Source: CAZMVU01 sp964569295 (GTDB lineage Bacteria; Hydrogenedentota; Hydrogenedentia; Hydrogenedentales; JAGMZX01). From it: a stretch of DNA of 64,000 nucleotides. How positions within the stretch are numbered: position 1 is the first letter of the stretch; every line of letters begins with the position of its first letter. Shown here in pieces: positions 1-9,700 of the stretch. Under the pieces are notes generated by a model. That model was not told the origin of the DNA. It did not search any database and worked only from the letters and a program-made list of their open reading frames with translations. The position numbers were made by a program, and so were the translations under genes. The stretch covers positions 17,432-81,431 of the forward strand of contig CAZMVU010000003.1 of NCBI GenBank assembly GCA_964569295.1, in the 5' to 3' direction.

Positions 1-1539
1 CCCTCGTACCAGCGGGTCATCTTCGACGAGGCTCACAGTATTGAAGACTCGGCCACGGAGTACCTTGGTGCGTTCGCAACACGCCTGGGTGCCCTGGCAA
101 CGCTGGGCCGCTTTCTGCGCATGGAACGCGGCTTGCCCCGGGGACTCCTCCCGTTTCTGCGGGTGAAGCTCGTGAAAGATTGTAAGGAACTTTCGGTTAC
201 CAACTTCGAGAAGATTCAGGAACTCATCGACAACCAACTGGTCCCCGCGCTCGAGGACGCCCGCGGACGCACGGCGGATGCCTTCGACGCCATCCGCATG
301 GTTACCGCCGAAAAATGCCGCCAGATCGGCCGTGACATCAAGTGGCGATTGACGCAGGCCGTGCTCGACGATGCCGACCTGCGCCGGGTGCATGGGGAAC
401 ACGTGCTGCCGGCGGTGGAGGCGCTGAATCACGTGGCCCAACTGGGCGGGGCATTGCTGCGGCGGCTAAAGGAAATACCATCCGACCCGGATCAGCCGGA
501 GTCGCCCATCGCCCTGGAGATGCAGCAATTGCGGGCGTATACCGCGCGGCTCGAGCGGCTCGCCGGGGTGCTCGCCGAGGGCACAGGCCCCGATCTCGAG
601 CAGAACACCGTGCGCTGGATCGAGATCGATGCGGAGCGCGAGCACATTGTGCGTATTGCCCGGTGTCCGCTCGAGGTGGGCAAGCCGCTCTCGGAGTGGC
701 TCTACGGCAACCTGCGCACCGTGGTCATGACCTCCGCCACACTGGCGGTACGGCGGAAATTCGCCTACCTATACAACCGGCTGGGGCTAGATTTGGTAGA
801 AGACGGCCGGATCGAGGGGCGGATTCTCGATTCCCCCTTCGACTTTCGGGAACAGGCCCTGCTCGGCGTGGTGACGGATGCGCCGGAACCGAAGGAACGC
901 GAATTCCTCGACGACTCGGTGGCGTGTGTGCGCCACGCGTTGCGGATTACCAGGGGCCATGCCTTCGTGCTGTTTACCTCGTTTCGCGCGCTGGACCACG
1001 CTTACGGCGCGCTCCACGACGAACTGCGCGCCCGGGGCATCACCCCATTGAAGCAGGGCATGGATACCCGCTCCCGCTTGCTGGACCGCTTCCGGGAGGA
1101 TTCGGCCAGTGTGCTTTTCGGCACGGACAGCTTCTGGGAGGGAGTGGACGTTGCCGGCGAAGCGTTGCAGTGTGTTATACTCCCCAAACTGCCGTTCCGG
1201 GTGCCGACCGAGCCGATACTCGAGGCGCGGGCCGAGGCTATCGAGGCGCGGGGCGGCAATGCGTTCATCAACTATTCCGTGCCCCAGGCGGTTATCAAAT
1301 TGCGCCAGGGATTCGGCCGCCTTATCCGGCGCCGCTCTGATCGTGGGGCGGTGCTCGTGCTTGACCGGCGCATCGTCACCAAGTACTACGGCCGCATCTT
1401 TCTCGAATCGCTGCCCGATGCCTGGTTCGTGCAAGGGCCGCGACGGGCCGTGTTCGACGCTTTTGCGGAGTTTTTCGCGCACGAGGACACCGGCGGCGAT
1501 GAGATGTTCGATGCGGAAGACGGGGGGTGTCCCTTTTAA
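1..1539 (+). CDS. dinG: DinG-family ATP-dependent DNA helicase, 5' end cut off by the window
   Basis: The reading frame is open from base 1, so the start lies outside the window; 512 residues are visible. The Walker B/DEAH box (VIFDEAH) lies at visible residues 6-12. The C-terminal half has the Rad3/XPD-type helicase-2 features: FGTDSFWEGVDV, then LPFRVPTEP, and the motif VI arginine finger QGFGRLIRR. This is the family of 5'-3' superfamily-2 helicases that unwind forked DNA, R-loops and G-quadruplexes, normally with an Fe-S cluster; the cluster cysteines would lie upstream of the window. The stop is 27 nt before the isomerase gene, so co-transcription is possible. DinG versus the closely related YoaA cannot be decided without the N-terminus. 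Confidence 0.88.
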   Translation, partial: PSYQRVIFDEAHSIEDSATEYLGAFATRLGALATLGRFLRMERGLPRGLLPFLRVKLVKDCKELSVTNFEKIQELIDNQLVPALEDARGRTADAFDAIRMVTAEKCRQIGRDIKWRLTQAVLDDADLRRVHGEHVLPAVEALNHVAQLGGALLRRLKEIPSDPDQPESPIALEMQQLRAYTARLERLAGVLAEGTGPDLEQNTVRWIEIDAEREHIVRIARCPLEVGKPLSEWLYGNLRTVVMTSATLAVRRKFAYLYNRLGLDLVEDGRIEGRILDSPFDFREQALLGVVTDAPEPKEREFLDDSVACVRHALRITRGHAFVLFTSFRALDHAYGALHDELRARGITPLKQGMDTRSRLLDRFREDSASVLFGTDSFWEGVDVAGEALQCVILPKLPFRVPTEPILEARAEAIEARGGNAFINYSVPQAVIKLRQGFGRLIRRRSDRGAVLVLDRRIVTKYYGRIFLESLPDAWFVQGPRRAVFDAFAEFFAHEDTGGDEMFDAEDGGCPF

Positions 1540-1566
1540 CGTACCCGCAAGAAGGAGAACACAAGC

Positions 1567-2931
1567 ATGCAGGACATCACGATAGATGTTTCACGCGCTA
1601 CGTCGAAACATATCGCGGACGCCCACGGGGTCACGCCGGAAGACCTGGCTGCTATTGCGCGGCGGGTGAATGAATGTGCGGCCATCCTCAAACAGGAGCG
1701 TGAAGAAGGCAAGTACGGCTTCTACGACCTGTACAAGAGCAAAGATGTCTTTGCCCAAGTGAAGCGGACAGCCGATCGATTCAGTCAGTTCGGTTACGAG
1801 AACCTGGTCATCCTGGGCATCGGCGGCTCGGCCCTGGGCATTACCGCGCTCCATACCGCGCTCAATCCACCCTACTACAACCTGCTCGATACGGAGGCCC
1901 GGGGCGGCTGGCCGCGGCTGTTCGTGATGGACAACATCGATCCCGATACCTTCGCCGGGATGCTGGCCCTATGTCCGCCTGAGAAGACACTCTACAATGT
2001 CATCTCGAAATCCGGCGGCACCGCGGAGACCATGATACAGCTTCTGATTGCCATGGCACCGATCGAGCGCGCGGTGGGCAAGGACAAGGTGAAGGACCAC
2101 CTGGTAGTAACCACCAGCCCCGATGTCGAAGGCGCGCCCAAGAGCTTGCTGCATCCCGTGGCCCGTGAGTATGGCTGCACCACCTTGGATATCCCGCTCA
2201 ATGTGGGCGGCCGGTTCTCCGTGTTCTCGCCGGTGGGGCTCTTTCCGGCGGCTATGCTCGGCATGGACATCGACGCCATGGCCGAGGGGTGCGCCGCCAT
2301 GGATGCCCGTTGCCAGAACGAGCAGATCGAGGAGAATCCCGCCTACCTGCGCGCCGCCGTGCAGTACCTTATGGACACGGAAAAGGCGAAACCCATGTCC
2401 GTCATGATGCCGTACAGTGATGGCCTGCGCGACGTGGCGGACTGGTACCGCCAGCTCTGGGCGGAGAGCCTCGGCAAGAAATACAATCTTGATGGCAAGG
2501 TGGTCTACAACGGCCAGACGCCGGTGAAGGCGCTGGGCGCCACGGACCAGCACTCCCAGGTGCAGCTCTACCGCGAAGGACCGAACGACAAACTCTTCAA
2601 TATCATCGAGGTGGCGCAGTTCGAGCACACGCTGCCTGTGCCAGAAACCCTGACCGTCGTCGAGCAGCTTGGCTACCTGCGCGGCCAGACCATGAACAAG
2701 CTTATGGACGCAGAGCTTAACGGCACCATCGACGCGCTCAAGGTGAGCGGACGGCCGGTAATTCGGGTGCGTTTGCCGCGGGTGAATGCGCACACCGTGG
2801 CGCAGTTGCTCTACATGCTCGAGGTCGAGACGGCCATGGCCGGCCGGCTCTACAACGTAAATACCTTTGATCAGCCGGGCGTGGAAGAGGGCAAAAACAT
2901 CGCCCGCAGCCTGATGGGGAGCGGCGATTGA
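1567..2931 (+). CDS. pgi: Glucose-6-phosphate isomerase
   Basis: A 454-aa protein of the shorter bacterial phosphoglucose isomerase type, which interconverts glucose-6-phosphate and fructose-6-phosphate in the cytoplasm. Visible signatures are the first SIS-domain loop LGIGGSALG near residue 82, the phosphate-binding ISKSGGTAET near 145, the family signature GGRFSVFSPVGLFPAAM near 212, the base-bearing segment LWAESLG near 298, and GATDQHSQVQL near 325. The ATG follows an AAGGAG-like Shine-Dalgarno sequence (1551-1556). The stop TGA overlaps the TTG start of the next gene, indicating translational coupling. The gene is full length with no oddities. Confidence 0.95.
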   Translation: MQDITIDVSRATSKHIADAHGVTPEDLAAIARRVNECAAILKQEREEGKYGFYDLYKSKDVFAQVKRTADRFSQFGYENLVILGIGGSALGITALHTALNPPYYNLLDTEARGGWPRLFVMDNIDPDTFAGMLALCPPEKTLYNVISKSGGTAETMIQLLIAMAPIERAVGKDKVKDHLVVTTSPDVEGAPKSLLHPVAREYGCTTLDIPLNVGGRFSVFSPVGLFPAAMLGMDIDAMAEGCAAMDARCQNEQIEENPAYLRAAVQYLMDTEKAKPMSVMMPYSDGLRDVADWYRQLWAESLGKKYNLDGKVVYNGQTPVKALGATDQHSQVQLYREGPNDKLFNIIEVAQFEHTLPVPETLTVVEQLGYLRGQTMNKLMDAELNGTIDALKVSGRPVIRVRLPRVNAHTVAQLLYMLEVETAMAGRLYNVNTFDQPGVEEGKNIARSLMGSGD

Positions 2932-4580
2932 GCGAGCAGAACATACGCTTCGCCGAGTATGGGCAGACGGGCGACAGCGTGAGCGCGCGCCGGGCGCGCC
3001 ATGCTTTTCGATACTGTGTGCTGGCGGTGCTAATGTTTACCGTGGGTCTGTGGTTCGCCGACAATTACCTGCGCTACGCCAAGGCCGAGCGGCTCTACCG
3101 CATGGCGCTCACCAAAGAGCGAGATTCGGCGCGGGCACTCCTGCGCAACCTTGTGCCCCAAGGCGGGGAAATGCCCCAGGATTCCCGGTTGGCGCGCTAT
3201 CTGGCGGCTCTGGCATTTATCGAAGACAGCACGGACGAACGCGAACACCTGGGCATGCGCCAGGAGTATGCGGTGGATCCGCTCGTGATCGAGCGCTATG
3301 AACAGGCCTACCAGGCGGACAAGCGTAGCGAGTTCATCCTCCTCAGTTACGGCTGCGCCCTCTTCCTCGATGCGCAGTATACGAAGGCCCGGGACCGGTT
3401 CCGCGATGCACGCACCATCACTGAGCAGCCCAATGCACTCGCTGCCTACCTCGAGGCGGCGGCCCGGGCCCAAGTGGGCGAGTTGGGCGAAGCCCTCAGC
3501 CTGATCACCCAGACCAATGCGAACGAGGACATGCGGGTGCGTATCCCCCGGCCCTTGTGGCACGCCGACCTGCCGCAGGAGGGGCGATGGTACGCCAAGA
3601 TGCGGGCCGAAGTGACCGAGCGTTTTCTCGCGCCTTTGGTCACGCTCAAAGGTCTGGTGCTCGGGCATATCCGGGAGGCGCACCGCGCCGATCCCGAGGA
3701 GACCGGCGAGGCGGAAATGGCCGCTATAGATGCCAGCGCCTGGCTTGACGCCTTCGCCGGGCTGGGGCAACGCCTGGTGGGCGAGCCGTCCGTGGAACGT
3801 GCACATCCGGTGGGTTTCGTGCGCGCCCGGACCGGCATCAATTTCGAGTATGACGCGCTTCGGGAGCGGGAGAGGCGGCGCCCCGATGACCGGGCCGTTG
3901 CCGCGCGAATCGCAACGCTCAACCGCGCCAGCAAAGAGCTGGACGCCTTTCTGGCCGAGCGCAAGGCGCGTATTGCCGCCCATGAGGCTATCGTGGCGCG
4001 TCCACTGCACCTGGCGGGCCGTGCATTGCTCGTGCTACTGATGGCTTATCTTGTGGCATACGTGTTGGCGAAGTATACCCATGCCGGACGTATTTCGTGG
4101 TCGCTGCCCCATCCGCGATGGGGACAGGCCATAGTGGTCGTGTTACTTGGCCTGATGCTGGCGCTGCTCTTCTACTTCACACTGCTGCAACGGATCACCC
4201 TGGCGCCGTCCACATGGCTGGCGATCGGCACCTATGGCTGGTACGTGGTTCTCGCGGCGATGGGGGCGTTTGGACTCGTTTACCCGGCCCTCTTCCTGCC
4301 GCTACCCGGACGTGTTGCGGGGGCGTACATGGGACAGGAGAGAGCGGAAGAAGCGGTGCACTACCAGGCGCGCCGCGCCTTCCGCACCGCCTATATCTCG
4401 ATGCTGCGCCGGTATTTCGGCGTTATCCTCGGGGGGTATGTGATTATGGGCTGTGTGTGGGTGCTCGGTTTCCGTGTCTTTGTGGGGTTGTATCCCATCT
4501 TGCAGCGAAAGTTGCTCGTGACGGGCCTCCAAGGGGAGGAGTTCGAAATCGTGCGCCAAGTACAGCAAATGTTGCTTTGA
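2928..4580 (+). CDS. TPR-like membrane protein of unknown function
   Basis: A 550-aa protein starting at TTG, which overlaps the stop of pgi (TTGA). One hydrophobic segment lies near residues 26-46. A large Ala/Arg/Glu-rich helical region (about 55-340) follows, with TPR-like spacing such as LLSYGCALFLDAQYTKARDRFRDA. Four hydrophobic helices sit at about 360-385, 394-416, 425-452 and 490-515. The central domain probably faces the cell exterior or periplasm between membrane anchors. I recognise no catalytic motif. It lies 45 nt upstream of an ECF sigma factor and its anti-sigma factor, so a role as envelope sensor or in envelope assembly is a reasonable guess, but that is inference from position only. 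Confidence 0.75.
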   Translation: MSEQNIRFAEYGQTGDSVSARRARHAFRYCVLAVLMFTVGLWFADNYLRYAKAERLYRMALTKERDSARALLRNLVPQGGEMPQDSRLARYLAALAFIEDSTDEREHLGMRQEYAVDPLVIERYEQAYQADKRSEFILLSYGCALFLDAQYTKARDRFRDARTITEQPNALAAYLEAAARAQVGELGEALSLITQTNANEDMRVRIPRPLWHADLPQEGRWYAKMRAEVTERFLAPLVTLKGLVLGHIREAHRADPEETGEAEMAAIDASAWLDAFAGLGQRLVGEPSVERAHPVGFVRARTGINFEYDALRERERRRPDDRAVAARIATLNRASKELDAFLAERKARIAAHEAIVARPLHLAGRALLVLLMAYLVAYVLAKYTHAGRISWSLPHPRWGQAIVVVLLGLMLALLFYFTLLQRITLAPSTWLAIGTYGWYVVLAAMGAFGLVYPALFLPLPGRVAGAYMGQERAEEAVHYQARRAFRTAYISMLRRYFGVILGGYVIMGCVWVLGFRVFVGLYPILQRKLLVTGLQGEEFEIVRQVQQMLL

Positions 4581-4625
4581 AGCCGTATCCGCCAACTGTG
4601 CCGGTACCGGCCACTGGGACGCGGG

Positions 4626-5228
4626 ATGCTGACGCAACCAGATGAAATAGCCGCGGTCATCAAGCGGTGCGTTGCGGGCGACGACGAAGCCCGGGCGGTG
4701 TTCATGCTCGAATTCGGGGGCGTAGTGCGGCGCGCTATCGTGCGTAAAATGGCCACGGTGACCGGCGAGCCGGCGCTGCGCCAGGAGGCGGATGACCTGT
4801 GCAACGATGTGATGGCCCGCTTGCTCGCCGACGACTGCCGCCTGCTGGGCACGGTCCGCGAGCCGGGGCGCATCCACGCATGGCTGGTGACTGTGGCGCA
4901 GCGCTGCTGTCTCGACGCATTGCGCCGGCGCTCGAGCCGCGCACGGGCCGAGGAAGTCCTGCGCCACGAAGAGGCCCGGGCGGAACCCGAACGCAGCGCG
5001 GCGGAAATCCTCGCGAAAGAGGAGGCCGCCCAACGCGCCCGTGAACTCCTGACTGCCCTGTCCGACCAGGATCGCCTGGTGCTTGAATTGTATTTCTTTC
5101 ACGAGTGTAAGTACATTGAAATTGCAGAAATAATGGGCCTCAATATCAATACCGTGGCCGCTCGTTTGCGGCGCGCCAAGGCCAAACTCAAGGATGTCAT
5201 GGAGCGGGACGATGTCGTCAGCCGATGA
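4626..5228 (+). CDS. ECF-type RNA polymerase sigma factor
   Basis: A 200-aa sigma-70 family protein with only regions 2 and 4. Region 2 spans about residues 45-110 (ADDLCNDVMARLL followed by IHAWLVTVAQRCCLDALRRR). Region 4 spans about 140-195 (SDQDRLVLELYFFHECKYIEIAEIMGLNINTVAARLRRAKAKL), a classic helix-turn-helix for the -35 element. Such factors redirect RNA polymerase to a small stress or envelope regulon. The gene overlaps the following ZAS-domain gene by 17 bp, the usual coupled sigma/anti-sigma arrangement. No good Shine-Dalgarno precedes the ATG at 4626 (only GGGACGCGGG). The target promoters are not evident in the window. Confidence 0.9.
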   Translation: MLTQPDEIAAVIKRCVAGDDEARAVFMLEFGGVVRRAIVRKMATVTGEPALRQEADDLCNDVMARLLADDCRLLGTVREPGRIHAWLVTVAQRCCLDALRRRSSRARAEEVLRHEEARAEPERSAAEILAKEEAAQRARELLTALSDQDRLVLELYFFHECKYIEIAEIMGLNINTVAARLRRAKAKLKDVMERDDVVSR

Positions 5229-5766
5229 ATACCGGGCCGCCCCCGAATGCCCCGAGGAACCGGCGCTCACGGATTTCGCCCTCGGACGCGCGGCGGAAGC
5301 AGTCTGCCAGTGCATTGAAGCGCATGTAGCCACATGTACCGACTGTGCCAAACGTGTGGCGGCATTGCGCAGCGAAGCGGATGGTCTGCGCGCGCTTTTT
5401 GCCCGGGCTGCGGAGGGGCACGGCGCGGACCAGATCGATGACCAGGCGCTCGCTGCTTACCTCGACGGCACGGAAGACGCCGAGGCGCGTGCGGCCATGG
5501 AACGGCGCCTGGCAGGCAACAGCGCGGCCCTTGCCGCACTGGTGCGCCTTTACCGCGATACCAGGGAGGCTTGGCGCGGGGATACGAACCCGCCCGAGGT
5601 GGAAGCGCGGCCGGCAGGCGAACAGATAGCATTGGAAGAAACGCAAGCGGCCCGGAAAAGAAATCGGCACGCCAATGAATCAAATGCGGGTCCGGCGAAG
5701 TCGAAAGACCAGAATGGCGAAGACCCCGAAAAGAGAAAAGGGCGCTTTGTGTCGGGACAGAGTTGA
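5212..5766 (+). CDS. Putative zinc-binding anti-sigma factor (ZAS domain)
   Basis: About 184 aa from the ATG at 5212; an alternative in-frame ATG lies at 5194. The N-terminus carries the ZAS signature H-x3-C-x2-C (HVATCTDC), typical of proteins that bind and hold ECF sigma factors. No membrane helix is visible, so this appears to be a soluble anti-sigma factor, unlike the common membrane-anchored type. The middle contains an Ala-rich segment (IDDQALAAYLDGTEDAEARAAMERRL) resembling a second zinc-finger-less ZAS-like helix bundle. The C-terminus is charged and Lys-rich. It overlaps the upstream sigma gene, its likely partner. The promoter of the next transcription unit begins inside its stop codon region. 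Confidence 0.8.
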   Translation: MSSADEYRAAPECPEEPALTDFALGRAAEAVCQCIEAHVATCTDCAKRVAALRSEADGLRALFARAAEGHGADQIDDQALAAYLDGTEDAEARAAMERRLAGNSAALAALVRLYRDTREAWRGDTNPPEVEARPAGEQIALEETQAARKRNRHANESNAGPAKSKDQNGEDPEKRKGRFVSGQS

Positions 5767-5792
5767 CAAAGCCCTGCCGAATAAGGTACATT
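5763..5792 (+). promoter_or_regulatory. Sigma-70-type promoter for the HTH-receiver gene
   Basis: A perfect -35 TTGACA (5763-5768) is followed after 18 nt by TACATT (5787-5792), a 4/6 match to the -10 consensus; an AT-rich tract (TTTATATAAAA) lies just downstream. It is placed to give a leader of about 100 nt before the GTG at 5901, so transcription of the response-regulator gene is probably independent of the sigma/anti-sigma pair. Confidence 0.55.
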
Positions 5793-5900
5793 TCTTTATA
5801 TAAAACTGAAACTGTGAATTGTAGGTGAGCTTGTTTTTAGAGTTTGCGCTACGGAAATCGCACCACTCGCAACTTAGAATGTAACGGAGGTCACACCACG

Positions 5901-6485
5901 GTGAGCGATCGCGAACAAAAGGCCTTTACCACCTTCGAAGCCGCAAAGATTTGCCACGTTACCCACCACAGCATCAAGAACTGGATCAAGCAGGGCTTGA
6001 TCAAGGCGTCACGCACGCCGGGCGGGCATTACCGGATTCTCGAGGAGGATCTGGATCGCTTCCGGGAGAAGTATGATATGTTCCCGCGCGACAAGGGCCC
6101 TTCGAAGCGGCGCATTATGATAGTGGATGACGATCCGGACGCCTTGGCGCTCATGGAAAAAATCCTCAGCGATGAGGGGTATGAGCTTATCAAGGTCTCG
6201 AATGCGACGGAGGTGGGCTTGAAGGCAGCACAGCTCGCCCCGGATTTGATTCTGCTGGACTTTCTTATGCCGGAGATCAACGGCTTCGAGGTGTCGAAGG
6301 CACTACGAGAAAACGAACTGACCCGGAACATCCCGATCATGGCGGTGACTTGCTTGAGTAAAGAGCGCGATATCGAGCGCATTTTTGCTTGTGGCGCTGA
6401 TGAATACCTGCCGAAGCCGTTCAAGGTGGATAAACTGCTGGAGAAGGTAAACGACTTGGCGGGCCGCGGGCGGGTGGTAGAATAG
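5901..6485 (+). CDS. Response regulator with N-terminal MerR/excisionase-type HTH
   Basis: About 194 aa from the GTG at 5901, which has a strong Shine-Dalgarno GGAGGT (5886-5891) nine nt upstream; the longer frame from 5844 lacks one. Residues about 8-55 form a MerR/BldC-like winged helix (TFEAAKICHVTHHSIKNWIKQG, then RTPGGHYRI). Residues about 68-185 form a receiver domain with all key residues: acidic pair VDDDPD, phosphoacceptor LLDFLMPEING, Thr in AVTC, and Lys in YLPKPF. The order is reversed from most response regulators, with DNA binding first. It lies directly upstream of a hybrid histidine kinase that is its likely phosphodonor. The protein probably binds DNA in a phosphorylation-dependent way. 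Confidence 0.88.
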   Translation: MSDREQKAFTTFEAAKICHVTHHSIKNWIKQGLIKASRTPGGHYRILEEDLDRFREKYDMFPRDKGPSKRRIMIVDDDPDALALMEKILSDEGYELIKVSNATEVGLKAAQLAPDLILLDFLMPEINGFEVSKALRENELTRNIPIMAVTCLSKERDIERIFACGADEYLPKPFKVDKLLEKVNDLAGRGRVVE

Positions 6486-6709
6486 AACCACCTGCCGAGG
6501 CGGGCAGCACCCGCAGGCTGGATGGGTGCTGCATGAGTCCGGAAAGCCGGTGTGGCAAGTGGCCTTCGAATGAAGGGTGAGCCGGTTTTCTTAGCAGGAC
6601 ATGAGACGGGCTGTAAGTGTCGTTTGTACAGCGCGCCGCATGTTCTTGAGCAGTTCGCAGCACGGCGCAGCAGGCCGGTATCGGTGGCTGGCAACCCCCC
6701 GGGGATCTC
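6486..6709 (+). ncRNA. Structured leader or candidate cis-regulatory RNA before the hybrid kinase
   Basis: These 224 nt contain no gene but several hairpins. The strongest is a perfect 9-bp stem GCAGCACCC (6504-6512) / GGGTGCTGC (6524-6532). Others are CCGG-AAAG-CCGG (6539-6550), CCTTC-GAAT-GAAGG, and an outer stem AGGACATG (6596-6603) / CATGTTCT (6639-6646) enclosing GCTGTA/TACAGC. A last one, GCCGG/CTGGC, lies just before the C-run and the GGGGA Shine-Dalgarno. No known riboswitch consensus matches well. It may be an unrecognised regulatory RNA or simply a GC-rich spacer. Confidence 0.4.
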
Positions 6710-9700
6710 ATGCCCAAACGATTCGCTCGGCGCAGTATTGAACGCCGCATTCTCACCTCCATCCTGTGGGTGGGGGTGATTCCCATGGCCATTGCGCTGG
6801 TTCTGGGCTACTTCGTGGCGCACGAGGGCCAGCGCCTGGCGGTGCAGCAGAAGCTTGAGACAGCCGCCAGCAAGACGGCGCAAGGGGTGCAGCTTGCGGT
6901 AAAGGGCCGGGGCCGGGGGCCGAAACGTCTTGCCCAGGATTCCCATATCGTCGAGGCCCTGACACGATTGCGAGCGAGCGAGCCCATTGACGAGACGGCG
7001 CTGGTGCAGCTTCTCGAGGAAGAGGCCGAGCGGTCGGGGGACCTCGAGTCCGAGTATGGTCTATACAACCACGAGGGACGCTTTGTTGTCGGCACGACCG
7101 CCTTCCGCGTGATGGACCGCTACCACCCGGAGTGGGTCACCAATATCAAAGAAACCACCTTTGACTCGTTTAAGAGCGCGCCGAGCGGTGAAGGCTATAC
7201 CGCGCGGGTGGTGAGTCCGGTACGCCACCCGGAGACCGGCGAGATTGTGGGTTTTGTTTCCGACGATCAGCAGGTCTATGACTTGCTGGTTTTCGTTTTG
7301 AAACAGGGGGCGCTGAACAGCCGCGACGATGGGGTCACGGATGTGTACGAGGTGGTGTATATCACGGACCTCATCGCGGTCACGGTCTATCCGGAAAGCC
7401 TGGCAGACTTTGATGAGGAGGGCGGCTACCCGGAGTTGCACATCGAACCGAGTGTGGATCCGAAGCTGGCGCAGCGCCTGCGCGGGGCGGGCCCCCATGG
7501 GGCCGCATCGTTTTCCATCTGGAATTACGAGTCCCGCGGCCAGCAGATTGACGCGCTTATGGCGTATCACCGGCTGCTGCCAGAGGAGAGCCTGTTCATT
7601 GTCGTATACCGGCCGCGCTCGATTGTGTTCGCCAACATCAATCTGGCGGCCATTCTCAGCTTTGCGGTGAGTGTGCTGGTCATTGCCACCTTCTGCATTA
7701 TCGCGTATCGCAATGTGCACAACAACATCATTCGCGCGGTCTCCCTCTTGAACGAAGGCGCGCAGATCATCCGCCAGGGCGACTACGAACTCAAGCTGAA
7801 GATCGGTACGGGCGACGAGATCGAGCAGTTGGCGTCTTCGTTCAACGAGATGGCCTCCGCGCTTCACCACAACATCACGCAACTGGAGGAGTCGGAAGAA
7901 AAATACCGCAGTCTCGTCACCGCGATGCGCGACGGCATCTGCCAGACCGACGGCGATGGGCAAGTCGTGTTCATGAATCCGGCCGGCCTCGATATTCTCG
8001 GCTTCGATTCCCTCGATCAGATTGCCGGGAAACGGCTGCATGACGCGTTCGAGAGCGATGACGACTATGACCGCATAAGCGAGGATATCGAGAGCCAGGG
8101 CTTTGTGGACCGGAACCGCGTGTGGATGCGGCGTGCGGACGGCAGGCGGATTTGCGTCGAGATAACGGCAAATCGGGTGGATGATGACGAAGGCAACTAT
8201 GTAGGGGTGGAGGGCACCTTTCGCGATGTAACCCAGAGTGTGCGGCTCGAGCAGGAAGCCCGGGAGCGCTCGGAGCGCATCGGCGCGATCAACCAGATAG
8301 CCAATGTCATCAACAGCAGCCTCGAGGCCGGGCGGGTCTACGAGAGCATGGTGCGTGAACTGCGCAAGCTTATCGATTTTGATTATGCCGCAGTGACGTT
8401 GCGCATTGATGATGGCGACGGCTATGAAACACGCCGGCTGTGGCCGGATACGCCGGGCATGGGGGACGAGGTGCGGTATGTGGCCACGGAATCCTGCGCG
8501 GCCTGGGTAGCACGCGAACACCGTATGCTGGTCGTGAACGACACCGCAGCGCAACACCCCGGTACGCCGGTTACGTTCGAGCCGGGCATGGGCAGTTGCG
8601 TGAGTGTCCCCCTCTATGCGAACGAGCGCATAATCGGGTCGCTGGATCTGGCGGCAACGGCCAAGGGCGCCTTCTCGCAGCATGAACTCGAGGTTGTCGA
8701 ACAGATGGCGCCCCACGTGGCCATCGCCATTCGCAATGCCTCCCTCCTCAATAATTTGCAGCAGTCCTTGGATGAAGTGAACCGGGCGCGCGAGGAATTG
8801 CACCGGGTCAACGAGGAACTGAAAACCCTGGACGAGATGAAGACGAACCTGCTCTCGAACGTGTCGCACGAGTTGCGCACCCCGCTGGTGGCGGTCATGG
8901 GCTATACGGACATGATCATTAATGAAAAGGCGGGCCCTCTCAACGACATGCAGAAGGAGTATCTCAACATCAGTCTGCGCAACATCGAGAAATTGGTGAC
9001 GTTGATCGAAAACCTGCTCGATTTCTCGCGCCTGCACCGGGGCCAGGAGGAGTTGCTCTTCGATACACTCGACCTGGTGGACTGTGCGCGCACGTCGATT
9101 CAGATCGTGCAGCCCGTGGCGGACAGCCGGGAAATCGAGGTAACCCTGAATACGGACGCTGACCAGATTCTGGTCGAGGGCGATAAGGGCAAGCTGGGCC
9201 AGGTCTTCAACAACCTGCTGTCGAACGCGGTCAAGTTCAACAAACCCGGCGGCGCGGTCAACGTGCACCTGCGGTTAAGCAACGGGAATGTCGAGGTGTC
9301 GGTGCAGGACACCGGCATCGGTATTCCCGAGGAAGCGCAGGACAAGGTCTTTACACGGTTCTATCAGTATGACGGTTCATCGACCCGCAAGTACGGGGGA
9401 ACCGGCATCGGGCTGGCGATTGCACAGGACATCATGCGCCTGCACGGCAGCCGGCTTATGGTCAATAGTATTCCCGACGAGGGAACCACCTTCTACTTCA
9501 CACTGCCGCTGTGCCCGCAGGACAGGGTAGAAGAGCCGGCGCAGCCCCGGCCCGATGATCGGGAAAGTGACAGCGGCCTTCCCATGCCCACGGAAACGCA
9601 TTTGCTTGTCGGCCTGATGACCCAGGACCGGTCTCTCAGCCACCAAGTGCGCAACATGTTGTTCTCCGAAGGGATGGATGTGGTGCATGCCGCATACCCT

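Noticed and set aside
6597..6705. SAM-type riboswitch before the kinase
   Set aside because: Only short fragments (GGACATGAG, TGGCTGGCAACC) look similar; the conserved core order and pseudoknot are not present, and the downstream gene is not a methionine or SAM gene.
7061..9268. 735-aa open frame on the minus strand across the hybrid kinase
   Set aside because: Antisense shadow produced by high-GC codon use; the plus-strand frame has clear kinase domains, the antisense one has no recognisable motif.
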